Part shown: in pieces, positions 1-8,683 of the stretch | Position numbering within the stretch: the stretch's first letter is position 1 | Layout: each line of letters begins with the position of its first letter | NCBI RefSeq assembly: GCF_024626525.1 | Contig: NZ_JANJGU010000001.1 | Location: 124,001 to 188,000, forward strand | From: Lederbergia panacisoli | GTDB taxonomy: Bacteria > Bacillota > Bacilli > Bacillales > Bacillaceae_C | Length of the DNA: 64,000 nucleotides | Reading direction: 5' to 3' | Made by a program: the position numbers and the translations under genes | The notes under the pieces: generated by a model | Databases searched by the model: none | Told to the model about the DNA's origin: nothing | Seen by the model: the letters and a program-made list of their open reading frames with translations, nothing else

Positions 1-110
1 GACATGTAGTATGTAGATTATCAATCTCATTAATACAAAATTAGTAATAATACAATCTTCCTGTTTAATAATAGGAAGAGAAATGAAAATATGGTAAGGA
101 GGAATTAGAC

Positions 111-530
111 ATGAGAGACTTTTATCGGATGATGAAAAAATGGGATTTAATCATAATCATCCTTCTCATTCTATTTTCCTTTTTACCATTTTCAATTTTT
201 AGCTATCAACAAGCTAATATAATGGAAGCTAGTTCACGATATGTTGCGGTCATAACTGTCGACAAGAAAATAGTAAAAGAAATCGAACTTTCCAGCCATA
301 CGGGAACAGAAAGCTTTAAAATTGTAGGGCATAAAGATTCTGATGTGAATGTAATTGAAGTGAAAAACAATCAAGTTCGAATGAAAAGTGCTACATGTTC
401 CGACCAGGTCTGTGTTAGAACGAGGCCAATTTCAAAACCAGGGCAAACGATTATTTGTTTGCCACATAAATTAGTGATTGAAATTAAAGCCATTAATGGA
501 GATTCAGAAGAAATGATCATTAGTTCATAA
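111..530 (+). CDS. NusG domain II-containing membrane-anchored protein (EetA-like)
   Basis: Small protein (139 aa) with one N-terminal hydrophobic segment (about residues 11-31) and an outward-facing domain of the NusG-domain-II type. Cysteines C96, C101 and C116 lie in the CSDQVCV and CLPH patches typical of this family. A GGAGG ribosome site lies 8 nt before the ATG. It sits 19 nt upstream of a Gx-transporter gene. From memory, this pair resembles eetA-eetB of flavin-based extracellular electron transfer loci, usually near ApbE-type FMN transferases; that role is an inference because no ApbE or Ndh2 gene is inside the window. The exact biochemical role is not known. Confidence 0.75.
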   Translation: MRDFYRMMKKWDLIIIILLILFSFLPFSIFSYQQANIMEASSRYVAVITVDKKIVKEIELSSHTGTESFKIVGHKDSDVNVIEVKNNQVRMKSATCSDQVCVRTRPISKPGQTIICLPHKLVIEIKAINGDSEEMIISS

Positions 531-549
531 CAATTAGGAGGCTATAACG

Positions 550-1098
550 ATGACAAAAAATCAACGAATTGTTTATATAGCGTTATTAGCCTCCCAAGCT
601 GTTATTATTAGTTTACTCGAAAGGGCAATCCCCTTCCCTTTTGCTTTTGCTCCAGGCGCTAAATTAGGATTGGCAAATATCATTACATGCATGGCGTTAT
701 ATACGTTATCAACAAAAGATGCCGGTAAAGTAGTTGCGACTCGTCTTGTGCTATCAACCCTTCTCGGTGGAACGATATCTACTTTCATGTACTCGGCATC
801 GGGGGCTGTTTTAGGCTTTGTCGGCATGTGGTCAGTGAAAAAACTCGGTCCAAAACGAATCAGCTTAATTGGCGTAAGTGTAACGGGGGCCATCTTGCAT
901 AACGTCGGCCAACTTGTTGTAGCGAGTTGGATTGCGCAAACTTGGACTGTTCTTCTCTATTTACCTGTATTATCATTCATCGGAATATTATCAGGTATAG
1001 CCATCGGCGTATTCGCTAATTATTTGCTGACTCATGTAGAAAAATTACATTATTATCGATTTTTACAAGAATCTAAATCAGAAAATATATCATTGTAA
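550..1098 (+). CDS. Gx transporter family protein (heptaprenyl diphosphate synthase component I type, EetB-like)
   Basis: Polytopic membrane protein (182 aa) with about five hydrophobic segments, of the family often labelled heptaprenyl diphosphate synthase component I and related to ECF S components. The N-terminal segment with ERAIPFPFAFAPGAKLGLAN is characteristic. AGGAGG lies 7 nt before the ATG, directly after the NusG-II gene, so the two form an operon. The 3' end overlaps the convergent mobB gene by 46 nt (1053-1098). Its ligand is not evident from sequence; the prenyl-synthase label is probably historical rather than catalytic. Confidence 0.8.
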   Translation: MTKNQRIVYIALLASQAVIISLLERAIPFPFAFAPGAKLGLANIITCMALYTLSTKDAGKVVATRLVLSTLLGGTISTFMYSASGAVLGFVGMWSVKKLGPKRISLIGVSVTGAILHNVGQLVVASWIAQTWTVLLYLPVLSFIGILSGIAIGVFANYLLTHVEKLHYYRFLQESKSENISL

Positions 1099-1577
1099 AA
1101 GAAGTCAATAAAATCTTCTAGCTGCTTATGTAAAAAAACGTGCTTCGTTGTTTTAATAGGGATCCAACTAATGACAGCTTTTATATTAGTAAGGCTATCT
1201 AGCAGGACAAGATCTTCTTCATCTCTGATTAAAACCACTTTTGGATAATGGGATTTTTTATATCCCTCAACGAGTATGAGATGTAGCGTAAAATGATGAT
1301 ACATATTAATAATATCATCAAGCCTCCACTCACTTTTAGATGCTTCTATTAGTAAAGTGCCTTCGCCTTCAACACTGGAAACTTCTGCTCCCGCTTGACT
1401 ATGCCTGATGGAGTCTTTATTTATACTGGGGTTATTAGGTGAGCCTCCGTGCCCATGATGCTTTATTGTTCCAATTCTTAAGCCCTGAGCTTTGCCTGAT
1501 TTAATCAGTTCTTCCATCAATGTCGTTTTTCCGCTATTTTGATATCCTACGATTTGGAAAACTTTGCTTCCACCCAT
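1053..1577 (-). CDS. mobB: Molybdopterin-guanine dinucleotide biosynthesis adaptor MobB
   Basis: GTP-binding accessory protein of molybdenum cofactor maturation, thought to support MobA in making the guanine dinucleotide form. The P-loop GYQNSGKTT is at residues 11-19; TIKHHGHGG follows at about residues 38-46, and the later VEGYKKSHYPKV stretch is typical of MobB. Length (174 aa) is normal. It starts inside the 3' end of moeA (31-nt overlap), so translation is probably coupled. The C-terminal 15 residues, which run into the convergent Gx gene, look unconserved, suggesting a drifted stop. Confidence 0.92.
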   Translation of the reverse strand: MGGSKVFQIVGYQNSGKTTLMEELIKSGKAQGLRIGTIKHHGHGGSPNNPSINKDSIRHSQAGAEVSSVEGEGTLLIEASKSEWRLDDIINMYHHFTLHLILVEGYKKSHYPKVVLIRDEEDLVLLDSLTNIKAVISWIPIKTTKHVFLHKQLEDFIDFFYNDIFSDLDSCKNR

Positions 1578-2836
1578 GGCACATCACTTCCTTGTTGATC
1601 ATCAAGCAATAATATTTCTACATGATCGCCTTTCATGTAGCCCCTTGTTCCTCCCGGCAGAATTATTAAACAATCTGCCCATGCTAAAGATGTGACAACC
1701 CCCGATTTATCCAAACCAACAGGCTCAACAAAAACAGCGCCATCTTTAAATAAAATCTTGCCTCGTACAAATCTACTAAACGGATTAGGTTTAGGAAAAT
1801 CATTTTTTAATGTACCACTGATTGTGCGTAAAAATGGTTTTTCCGAACGAAGCCAATAACGAATATAAGGGCGTACAAATAATTCAAATCCGATATAACA
1901 AGCCGATGGATTTCCTGAAAGTCCAAATAATAACTTGCCATCTTTTTCAGCACAGCTCGTTACACTTCCAGGGCGCATTGCTATTTTGTTAAATAATAGA
2001 TTTGCTCCTAGCCTGCGATAGATTTCTGGTAAAAAGTCATAATCTCCTACAGAAACCCCGCCAGTAGTGATCAAAATATCACATTCTATTAAAGCCTGAT
2101 TAATCGTTTCATACAGATTATCCAAGTTATCCGATATCGAACCGTATCGTTTATAACGGGCACCTGCCTGTAAAATTTGGGATTCTATCATAAACCCATT
2201 ACTATTGCGGATTTTTCCTGGGACTAGATCTTCGTCAGGGTCTAAAAGCTCGCTCCCTGTTGCAATAATTCCTATTAAAGGTCGACTGGATACATTTACT
2301 TTGCTGTAACCGAAAGTTGCAAGCAAAGCTTTTATCCCTGGATTAATCACTACCCCTCTTTCAATTAAAGGAGTTCCTTTTTTCGTGTCCTCACCTTGAA
2401 AGGAAATATTATCACCTTTTTTTAAAGGACGTTTGATTGTAATAAATGTTCCATTATTATTTTGCTCTTCCTTTACCAGCTCCAACATCATGACGCAATC
2501 TGCACCAATTGGAATTTGTGCCCCAGTCATGATTCTTACCGCTTCCATATGTCCAATATGATGGATACTAACTTGCCCTGCTCCAATCTCATCTACTACT
2601 TGAAAAGTGAGTGGTGTGTCTCTTGATGCATCCTTTGTATCAATTGATCTTAAAGCAAAGCCATCGTAAGGAGAGCGATCAAATGGTGGTACATCATGAT
2701 CGGCAATAAGTGGTTCCGCCAGAAATCTCCCATCGCAATCGTCTAAAGATATGGTTAATGTCCCGCCAATTTTTTTATGCTGCATTACTTGTTCAATTGC
2801 ATCCTTTACCCATATCGGTTTTCTCCGTTCAACCAT
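1547..2836 (-). CDS. moeA: Molybdopterin molybdenumtransferase MoeA
   Basis: Inserts molybdate into adenylylated molybdopterin, the last step of molybdenum cofactor synthesis. PYDGFA near residue 55 and TTGGVSVGDYDF near residue 255 are MoeA signatures; the C-terminal barrel follows. I chose the ATG at 2836 (MVERRK, 429 aa) because a GGAGG site sits 9 nt upstream; a longer form from 2872 would place that site inside the coding region. It forms an overlapping operon with mobB. Structural moa genes are not in the window. Confidence 0.93.
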   Translation of the reverse strand: MVERRKPIWVKDAIEQVMQHKKIGGTLTISLDDCDGRFLAEPLIADHDVPPFDRSPYDGFALRSIDTKDASRDTPLTFQVVDEIGAGQVSIHHIGHMEAVRIMTGAQIPIGADCVMMLELVKEEQNNNGTFITIKRPLKKGDNISFQGEDTKKGTPLIERGVVINPGIKALLATFGYSKVNVSSRPLIGIIATGSELLDPDEDLVPGKIRNSNGFMIESQILQAGARYKRYGSISDNLDNLYETINQALIECDILITTGGVSVGDYDFLPEIYRRLGANLLFNKIAMRPGSVTSCAEKDGKLLFGLSGNPSACYIGFELFVRPYIRYWLRSEKPFLRTISGTLKNDFPKPNPFSRFVRGKILFKDGAVFVEPVGLDKSGVVTSLAWADCLIILPGGTRGYMKGDHVEILLLDDQQGSDVPWVEAKFSKS

Positions 2837-2978
2837 GGTCAAATACCTCCGATATACGACATTTTTTTCCATTGTAACATTTACATTTTTATATCACTAG
2901 TAAAGCGATTAGCAGGAAGTGACAATCAACGCTCGTTATTATAAAATAAACGTATTGTTTTTGAAGGGATGGGGATTG

Positions 2979-3695
2979 ATGAAAAAAGCGCATCTCCTTT
3001 TAATCTTTGTTATATTTATTTCTTCATTTTTGACAAATAAGCAAGTTTTTGCCGCGAAAGTGCCTATTCCTGTTGGAGATATTTATGTACAAGATTTTGC
3101 ATATATTTTATCTTCAGCTCAAAAGAAAGAATTAATAAAACTTGGTACATATTTGGACAAGGAGTCCAAAGCACAAATAGCAGTATTAACTGTTCAATCT
3201 CTTGAAAGTGTTCCAGTCGAAGAATATGCTGCGAATGCTTATAAGGAATATGAGTTAGGTAGAAATGAAGAGAATAATGGGATCCTTTTACTATTTGCGC
3301 TAAATGACCGTAAGATTTATATTGAAGTCGGATCCGAGCTTAAGAAAAGATTGACTGATAAGAATCTAGGTAAAATTTTGGACACTCACGCATTGCCATA
3401 TCTAGAAGATGGCGAACTATCACAAGCAATAACAAACACTTATAAAAAACTTTTTAATGAGGCCGCTGATGAATATGGTATTAAAAAGCAAGTAAAAACA
3501 GAAAGCTTCGAATATGGATATAGTGATGGTAAAGGGATATTGTCTCTTATTATCTTTATATTTGTTGTTCTTGCCATCATTTATTTAGATTATCGTTTTT
3601 TAGGAAGCGCCATTGTTTTAACCATTTTAAGGATGATTGCTGTGATAATCCGAAGAATTCGGAAGCGGACTCACAGAAGGCGTTCCCGTAAGTAA
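2979..3695 (+). CDS. TPM domain protein (YgcG family), membrane-anchored
   Basis: Secreted, membrane-anchored TPM-domain protein (about 238 aa). The ATG at 2979 opens a clear signal peptide (MKKAHLLL..., ending near VFAAK) and is preceded by AAGGGATGGGG. The TPM domain (about residues 35-160) starts VPIPVGDIYVQDFA and includes NNGILLLFALNDRKIYIEVG. A transmembrane segment near residues 185-205 is followed by a very basic tail rich in Arg. TPM proteins are linked to membrane protein quality control or phosphatase-like folds; the substrate here is unknown. It stands alone and ends in a strong hairpin. Confidence 0.82.
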   Translation: MKKAHLLLIFVIFISSFLTNKQVFAAKVPIPVGDIYVQDFAYILSSAQKKELIKLGTYLDKESKAQIAVLTVQSLESVPVEEYAANAYKEYELGRNEENNGILLLFALNDRKIYIEVGSELKKRLTDKNLGKILDTHALPYLEDGELSQAITNTYKKLFNEAADEYGIKKQVKTESFEYGYSDGKGILSLIIFIFVVLAIIYLDYRFLGSAIVLTILRMIAVIIRRIRKRTHRRRSRK

Positions 3696-3722
3696 GGCTG
3701 TCTTTGGACAGCCTTTGTCTTT
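3694..3722 (+). terminator. Intrinsic terminator after TPM gene
   Basis: Perfect 9-bp stem AAGGCTGTC/GACAGCCTT (3694-3702 and 3707-3715) with a TTTG loop and a pyrimidine/T-rich tail. It overlaps the TPM stop codon and faces the convergent yojO end. Confidence 0.8.
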
Positions 3723-3731
3723 CTCTTTTCA

Positions 3732-5660
3732 TTATAATATTGACTTTAATAATAATTTTTTAAGTAAAGGCAGCAGCAGGTCGGGTAACTCTTCTACAGT
3801 TGGAGCAACTAGACTATAAGGTCCGTAAATATTTTGAAAAACTTTTCTTTGCTCATCCCCCACTCCATTTTGGGAAAGGAAGATATTGAAAACCTCAATC
3901 CCTCTTTTTCGTGCCTCTACAACGGCAGCATGTGTATCAATAATCCCATTTTGACTATAATTCAAGGCAGCAGGCTCTCCATCGGAAAATACAATTAAAA
4001 ATTTTTGTTTTTCAAGTCTTCTCAGTAATCGCTCACACATAATCCTGATTGCAAATCCATCCCGATTATCTTCCTCCGCTTCAAGCGCCATAATTTCTGG
4101 TCCTGATTGAGCAATTAAAGATGTGGTAAAATCAATAACCCTTTTAAAATAATTCGGCTGTAATTTTGAAGAAGCTTCATTGGCATCTTCCCAAAATCCA
4201 GTTACTTCATGAGGAACTTTAACTGATTTCAATGCCTCATGAAAAAGAATGATGCCTTTTTTTGTTTCCTTCATTTTATCTTCCATCGATGCGGAACAAT
4301 CCACAAGTAAACTGAATACAGCATCTATTTCCTTTGACTCATCATTTTTTTTATGGAAAAGACGAGGTTGTTCATCAGTAAAAAATCTAATCAGTTTCCT
4401 ATTTAATTTACCGAATTGTAAATCGGAACGTGGCAATGCCTTTTTATGTTCCAATGTAAGATCGATCGATTTTTTCAATCTTTTTTGATAGATCTGCACA
4501 TGATTTTTTAATAGTTGGTATTCTGAAAAATGGTCGGGCGAAAGCGATACTTTTGTTAAAAAGATCGCTTCTGCATGTTTATTTTCTATTCCGTATGGAG
4601 TATTTCTTCCACCTTGAGTGGTATCTATTTTCTCCAAAGTTTCTAAATTTGAAAAATCCTTGGTTGTTGTTTTTTTAGCAGAACCTTGAACAATGGCAAG
4701 AGCTTGGTCTCCCGCCTCCCCTTCTCTTGCATTATTTGTTAACATATCGGTTTTCGTTCCTTGATTTAAATCAAATTGAAGAAAAGAATCTCCAGGTGTT
4801 TTCGTTTCGCGGTGCCATGTTTTAAGTTCTTCCTCAAAAACCTCTTCATTACCACTGCTTTTTTCATCTACTTTGTCGTCATTAATAAGCGGATCCTTTC
4901 TTAGCAAATCATTATAATGCATATCTTGCGTTTCAAGAGGATTTAGATAAAGATGGAAATAATCATTCACCATATCACGATTAATATTATTTTCTAGCAA
5001 CCTTACAATCGAGTGGCAAATTTCCGCTACTTCAATTGTAGATGAAGCATCATAAAGATGTTCAACTGTGCTTCTCAATAATGGCATTAAAGAATCGATA
5101 TTCTCATTTAGAGACGGAAGATGGAAGAAAGGTGTATCACTATTCATTATTAAATAAATTAAGTTAAAAATGGCATCAGGAAAGAGGCTTCTTTCTCTGT
5201 TTACTTTTAATTGAGTTTCAAAATAGTTATTGTAAATATTGCGTCTAATACGAAATTCCTTCGTCATTCCAGGCCGAGCTTTTTTACAAAGCTCTTCTAT
5301 TCTTAAATCTTCAGTAAGCGCAAAAAGCTGTTTTGCAAAACGAGGAATATTTGTCGTTTCTGACCAATTCCCGTATCGCGCAACTACTTTGTCATTAGTA
5401 AAATACATATTTCCTAATGCTCTTAAATAAACATCGCTCTTCAAGCCCGCTCTCATGATTATTTCGGGACGATGATTCCAAAAATGACTGACATATACTT
5501 TCTTTTCAGCTTTACTAATATATGAATGGACTCGGAACTCTGTATGATATTCATGGTTTTTTGATAAAGTCTTTGTTAAATCGGCGAGTTCCATTAATAA
5601 TAAAGAATCAATTTTTTCGTCATTAAAATCAATGAATCGATACATATTCACATCGTTCAC
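3732..5660 (-). CDS. yojO: VWA domain protein YojO (NorD/CobT-like)
   Basis: Von Willebrand factor A protein (642 aa) that works with a MoxR-type AAA ATPase as a chaperone-like pair; NorD and CobT are relatives. The MIDAS motif DCSAS is at about residues 455-459 and FSDGEPA near residue 565. The first 400 residues are the mostly helical region typical of these proteins. The start is ambiguous: GTG at 5660, GTG at 5651 or ATG at 5645; AAGGTG spacing favours one of the inner two. It lies 3 nt after yojN, in the order yojN-yojO-odhB region known from B. subtilis. The client enzyme is unknown; no nitric oxide reductase gene is nearby. Confidence 0.85.
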   Translation of the reverse strand: MNDVNMYRFIDFNDEKIDSLLLMELADLTKTLSKNHEYHTEFRVHSYISKAEKKVYVSHFWNHRPEIIMRAGLKSDVYLRALGNMYFTNDKVVARYGNWSETTNIPRFAKQLFALTEDLRIEELCKKARPGMTKEFRIRRNIYNNYFETQLKVNRERSLFPDAIFNLIYLIMNSDTPFFHLPSLNENIDSLMPLLRSTVEHLYDASSTIEVAEICHSIVRLLENNINRDMVNDYFHLYLNPLETQDMHYNDLLRKDPLINDDKVDEKSSGNEEVFEEELKTWHRETKTPGDSFLQFDLNQGTKTDMLTNNAREGEAGDQALAIVQGSAKKTTTKDFSNLETLEKIDTTQGGRNTPYGIENKHAEAIFLTKVSLSPDHFSEYQLLKNHVQIYQKRLKKSIDLTLEHKKALPRSDLQFGKLNRKLIRFFTDEQPRLFHKKNDESKEIDAVFSLLVDCSASMEDKMKETKKGIILFHEALKSVKVPHEVTGFWEDANEASSKLQPNYFKRVIDFTTSLIAQSGPEIMALEAEEDNRDGFAIRIMCERLLRRLEKQKFLIVFSDGEPAALNYSQNGIIDTHAAVVEARKRGIEVFNIFLSQNGVGDEQRKVFQNIYGPYSLVAPTVEELPDLLLPLLKKLLLKSIL

Positions 5661-5663
5661 CTT

Positions 5664-6539
5664 CTATATAAATAGGGTTTGTGCTATATTCATAACAGCA
5701 GCTTTTTCCCTTTCCTCTTCTAATTTATCCGCGATACCCCGCTGGATTGCACGCAAAGGCGGTAGATAGACAGCTAAATCGCAAGTATCAATTAACGCAC
5801 GAATGGATGCCGCTTCTTCAGGAATTTGTCCATTTCGTACTTGGGTTATTAAGTCCTCAGATAAGATGACGAATTTATCAATCTTAGCTTCATCTTTTAA
5901 AATACTTTCGTTAACTAGAACTTCCTTTAAAATATCTCCTTGAACGTACGGCACTTCAATGACGACAAAGCGATTTTTTAACGCTTCATTAAGTGGGACT
6001 GTGCCGATATACCCTTCGTTAATAGCTGCAATGACTCCAAAATTTTCTTTTGCCCTTACAACCGTTCCTGTAAATGGGTTAAATACCATGCGCCTATAAT
6101 CCAATACACTGTTTAAGATCGGCAACGTTTCAGGTTTAGCCATATTGATTTCGTCAATATACAATAAATGTCCTGTATTCATTGCCTTAATAACTGGTCC
6201 AGGTATGAATTCAATCGTATTTTTACCTTCCTCTTGTCCAATCGTCTTAAAGCCAAGTAAGGCTTCGGCGTCCATATCAACCGAACAATTAATGCTTTGC
6301 ATCGGTTGTCTGAAAATGTTTGCAAGTGTTTCTGCAAGCTTTGTCTTTCCAGAGCCGGTAGGTCCTTTTAATAACACATTTTTCCCTAAAGACAATGCTG
6401 TAATAGCATCTGCCAATAAATAATCATCTGCAGCAACAAATCCGCCTTTAGATATAAATAGTTCATCTGAATTCGAAAATAGTAAACGTCTATCTTCAAT
6501 TAGTTTTTCAATCTCTTTTGGTATGTTTAGTGAGTTCAT
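5664..6539 (-). CDS. yojN: MoxR-family AAA ATPase YojN
   Basis: MoxR-type AAA+ ATPase (291 aa), related to NorQ/CbbQ. Walker [10 protein letters not shown] is at about residues 59-67 and Walker [14 protein letters not shown] near residues 124-136; the sensor region [10 protein letters not shown] follows. A GAAAGGA site precedes the ATG. It is the first gene of a two-gene operon with the VWA protein, which is the usual remodelling partner that inserts metals or activates a client complex. The client is not evident. Confidence is high for family, low for process. Confidence 0.9.
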   Translation of the reverse strand: MNSLNIPKEIEKLIEDRRLLFSNSDELFISKGGFVAADDYLLADAITALSLGKNVLLKGPTGSGKTKLAETLANIFRQPMQSINCSVDMDAEALLGFKTIGQEEGKNTIEFIPGPVIKAMNTGHLLYIDEINMAKPETLPILNSVLDYRRMVFNPFTGTVVRAKENFGVIAAINEGYIGTVPLNEALKNRFVVIEVPYVQGDILKEVLVNESILKDEAKIDKFVILSEDLITQVRNGQIPEEAASIRALIDTCDLAVYLPPLRAIQRGIADKLEEEREKAAVMNIAQTLFI

Positions 6540-6580
6540 AATGGTGATTCCTTTCTCTTGCTATATAATCTACAATATAA

Positions 6581-6606
6581 AAAAGCCTGCATATCAGCAA
6601 GCTTTT
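6581..6606 (-). terminator. Intrinsic terminator after rok
   Basis: Hairpin of about 10 bp with one mismatch (AAAAGCTTGC with GCAGGCTTTT, read on the minus strand), followed by further T residues, 20 nt beyond the rok stop. Confidence 0.7.
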
Positions 6607-6626
6607 CACATCTAAAAAATTTTTAT

Positions 6627-7124
6627 TTAGCCTAGGCTTCTTGTTCCATTATTTCGAATATGTTCACTCTTTTGATAATAGTATAAACCTCTTCCTAATT
6701 TCATAATATTATCATCCGTTTTTTTAATAGTATTCATAAAAGTCGTCATATTAGCAATTCTAAATCCAGTTCTATCTTCAATTTGTTTTTGAAGTACCGA
6801 TCCTCTAATTGGTGCATCCTGTTCCTTTAATATCGTAATAGCAGATTCTCTCATTTTAGTTGTTTTGCTTCTTCTAGAAGGCCGGCCTTTTCTAGTTTTG
6901 GGAGCATTTTCTAAGGTGTTTGAAGGCACTTCTATTAATTTGCTATGAGAATCTATATAATGAATATTCTCGACTGTTGCAGCTTCTTGCTCAGACGTAG
7001 AATCTAACTCTCTAAGTCTATTAAATATTGCTTCCCTTTCTGTTTGTAATTTTGAAAGTAATTGCTCCTCAGCTTCTTTCATCTGCTCCAGTCTCATTTT
7101 TAATGCTATTCTTTCATTAAACAT
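6627..7124 (-). CDS. rok: Rok-like nucleoid-associated transcriptional repressor
   Basis: AT-rich-DNA binding repressor; in B. subtilis Rok represses comK and horizontally acquired genes. The N-terminal coiled coil begins MFNERIALKMRLEQMKEAE, matching the Rok N-terminus as I recall it. A basic linker RKGRPSRRSKTTKMRESA (about residues 94-111) leads to a C-terminal winged-helix region with the conserved NMTTFM patch (about residues 138-143). Length 165 aa is slightly shorter than B. subtilis Rok. It is monocistronic with its own terminator. The upstream 440 bp is very AT-rich, which would suit self-binding. Assignment rests on both ends matching; the middle linker is divergent. Confidence 0.85.
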   Translation of the reverse strand: MFNERIALKMRLEQMKEAEEQLLSKLQTEREAIFNRLRELDSTSEQEAATVENIHYIDSHSKLIEVPSNTLENAPKTRKGRPSRRSKTTKMRESAITILKEQDAPIRGSVLQKQIEDRTGFRIANMTTFMNTIKKTDDNIMKLGRGLYYYQKSEHIRNNGTRSLG

Positions 7125-7416
7125 ATTTTCGCCCCCTAACTAATAAATAAACTTTCTAAATAGCAAGTATATTTATAATTATAGTTTACTGTAGTATAAA
7201 TAGTAAAGAGTATAAAAAAACAATTTTCATCTTTATTCTGCGGGAAAATGTCGAGTTTTAAGCGAAAACATAAAATAATGTTTGTAATTATCAGAAAGTG
7301 TTAATTATAACTATATTTGAAGATAATTACAAAAGAAGATACTGAAAGATATGAAATATTGACTGGGATAAAATGTGGAGTGAAGAAGTAATCTTTATGA
7401 ACGAGGTGAAAAGAAA

Positions 7417-7455
7417 ATGGAACTTAGAGTTAGAAGAAATACTGTTAAAAAATAA
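7417..7455 (+). CDS. Possible 12-residue peptide overlapping a terminator hairpin
   Basis: Tiny ORF of 12 codons (MELRVRRNTVKK) with a good GAGGTG ribosome site 8 nt upstream, whose last codons lie inside the ascending arm of the hairpin at 7432-7468. A longer overlapping frame from ATG 7397 (33 codons) has no clear ribosome site. It lies alone between rok (divergent) and sda. It could be a leader peptide, the end of a small RNA, or chance. I know no family for it. Confidence 0.3.
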   Translation: MELRVRRNTVKK

Positions 7456-7475
7456 CTGTATTTCTTCTTTTCTTA
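7432..7475 (+). terminator. Long hairpin with T-rich tail between rok and sda
   Basis: 16-bp stem with one mismatch (7432-7447 against 7453-7468), A5 loop, followed by TTTCTTATT. It looks like an efficient intrinsic terminator although no conventional gene lies upstream on this strand, implying a short transcript starting after about 7150. Confidence 0.65.
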
Positions 7476-7564
7476 TTGTTATCGCTTTCCTTTTTTAGAA
7501 AATAAGAGTAAAATGGTTTTTATATAGAGAATAATCCAATTTCACGAGGAGGTTTTTTACTGGC

Positions 7565-7687
7565 ATGAAAATCATGAGTAACGAACTGCTAGTTGCTGCC
7601 TATCGAGACGCGAAAAAGAATGAGCACGAGAGTGAATGGATACAATTATTAAAATCGGAAATGAAAAAGCGTGGGTTAAAACCATAA
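7565..7687 (+). CDS. sda: Sporulation histidine kinase inhibitor Sda
   Basis: Forty-residue helical hairpin protein of the Sda family, which binds the sporulation kinase KinA and blocks its autophosphorylation when replication is impaired. The sequence MSNELLVAAYRDA and SEWIQLLKSEMKKRG matches the two Sda helices (family motif SDELL..SY). AGGAGG lies 12 nt before ATG 7565; the internal ATG at codon 4 is also possible. I looked for DnaA boxes upstream, as found at B. subtilis sda, and see no clear TTATNCACA. A terminator follows at 7731. Confidence 0.85.
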   Translation: MKIMSNELLVAAYRDAKKNEHESEWIQLLKSEMKKRGLKP

Positions 7688-7730
7688 TAGATTTATAGTA
7701 ATTCTCTATTAAACATTAAGATTATGACTG

Positions 7731-7757
7731 GCGTGCCTTTATTGGGCACGCTTTTTT
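7731..7757 (+). terminator. Intrinsic terminator after sda
   Basis: Perfect 7-bp GC-rich stem GCGTGCC/GGCACGC (7731-7737, 7745-7751) with six T residues; it abuts the stop of the convergent DUF2935 gene. Confidence 0.85.
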
Positions 7758-8565
7758 ACTGTTCTTCAATCCGTGGCGACGCTGGGTTGCAGTCTGGCTG
7801 TTGTGAATTTATTGACTGTGCCAATTTTGTTAAGTAATAACATTCCTCCCTGAACATGTGATCTGCCATTAATGCCGGAAATGTCCCAAGTACCTGTTCA
7901 GAAATCTCGAGATCTAAAATTTCATTTAGAAATATTTGAAATGCTTGTATTTCTAATCTTGCCTCCTTATTTAAACGAGAAAGTGCTGGAAATTGATAAA
8001 TATGAGTACGCAAATATCCAGCAAATTCAACTGCTTTTAAATAAAGATGCTCAAAATCCTTATTAAAAATGGCACTTTCATGCTTAAGCATTTTTTCTGT
8101 ACTATCTAATTGATCCTGAATAGCTCCCGCATGACCTGCCGCATCACTAAGCCATAATAAGTGGTGATGCAATTCATGGGAATGCGGCGGCGATTCATTC
8201 TTTAAAAAATAGCTGAGAATTCTCTCGTATTCTTCTAGTTCATTCACCATATGGTTGACAAATGTTGATGATAAATGAAATTTGATCTTTTTAAACAGCA
8301 ATTTTTCAATCAAAGAAAATTTGAATTTTTTTAACTCACTTGTTGCAGCTTTTGCTTCAGAAGTTAACGTGATGCCTTCTTCGATATTTGTTAAATGTCT
8401 TGCTCGTGTCAATAATTGGTCAAACTTATGTTTGAATTGTTGTGCCAACTTTATATCGATTGTTTCGGATGGAGCTAAAGAATCCAAAATGAACCTAGAA
8501 TGATCACCCAAAATTTGCAGCCAAAATTCGTGTTCAAATTTCACTTCATTTAATGTAAGAGACAA
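7756..8565 (-). CDS. DUF2935 domain-containing protein
   Basis: Helical protein of 269 aa made of two similar halves, of the DUF2935 type common in Bacillus. Conserved His and Glu residues (FEHEFWLQILGDHSRF at about residues 10-25; EEYERILSYFL; MADHMFREECYYL near residue 240) suggest a ferritin/hemerythrin-like metal-binding bundle, which is inference. The start is TTG at 8565, supported by GAGGAGGG 7 nt upstream. It stands alone; the 51-bp repeat array lies immediately upstream, so its promoter must be within or after the array. Confidence 0.8.
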   Translation of the reverse strand: MSLTLNEVKFEHEFWLQILGDHSRFILDSLAPSETIDIKLAQQFKHKFDQLLTRARHLTNIEEGITLTSEAKAATSELKKFKFSLIEKLLFKKIKFHLSSTFVNHMVNELEEYERILSYFLKNESPPHSHELHHHLLWLSDAAGHAGAIQDQLDSTEKMLKHESAIFNKDFEHLYLKAVEFAGYLRTHIYQFPALSRLNKEARLEIQAFQIFLNEILDLEISEQVLGTFPALMADHMFREECYYLTKLAQSINSQQPDCNPASPRIEEQ

Positions 8566-8683
8566 AATGACGCCCTCCTCATAGTTGCATTCATAAGAGC
8601 ATATTCTAAGTGCATGATTTCTTATGCATAAAATACAAATACAGTCTATTGAGAAGGATAATTGGGGTTATTCCCATTTCTAA

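Noticed and set aside
1-110. Small hairpin CTTCCT/AGGAAG near 57-78 as a regulatory element
   Set aside because: Only 6 bp, AT-rich surroundings, no T-run, and not convincingly different from chance.
2837-2872. Extended N-terminus of moeA from ATG 2872
   Set aside because: A strong GGAGG site lies within this stretch, correctly spaced for the ATG at 2836.
7480-7564. DnaA boxes upstream of sda as in B. subtilis
   Set aside because: No TTATNCACA-like 9-mer with one mismatch or fewer was found in the upstream 80 bp.
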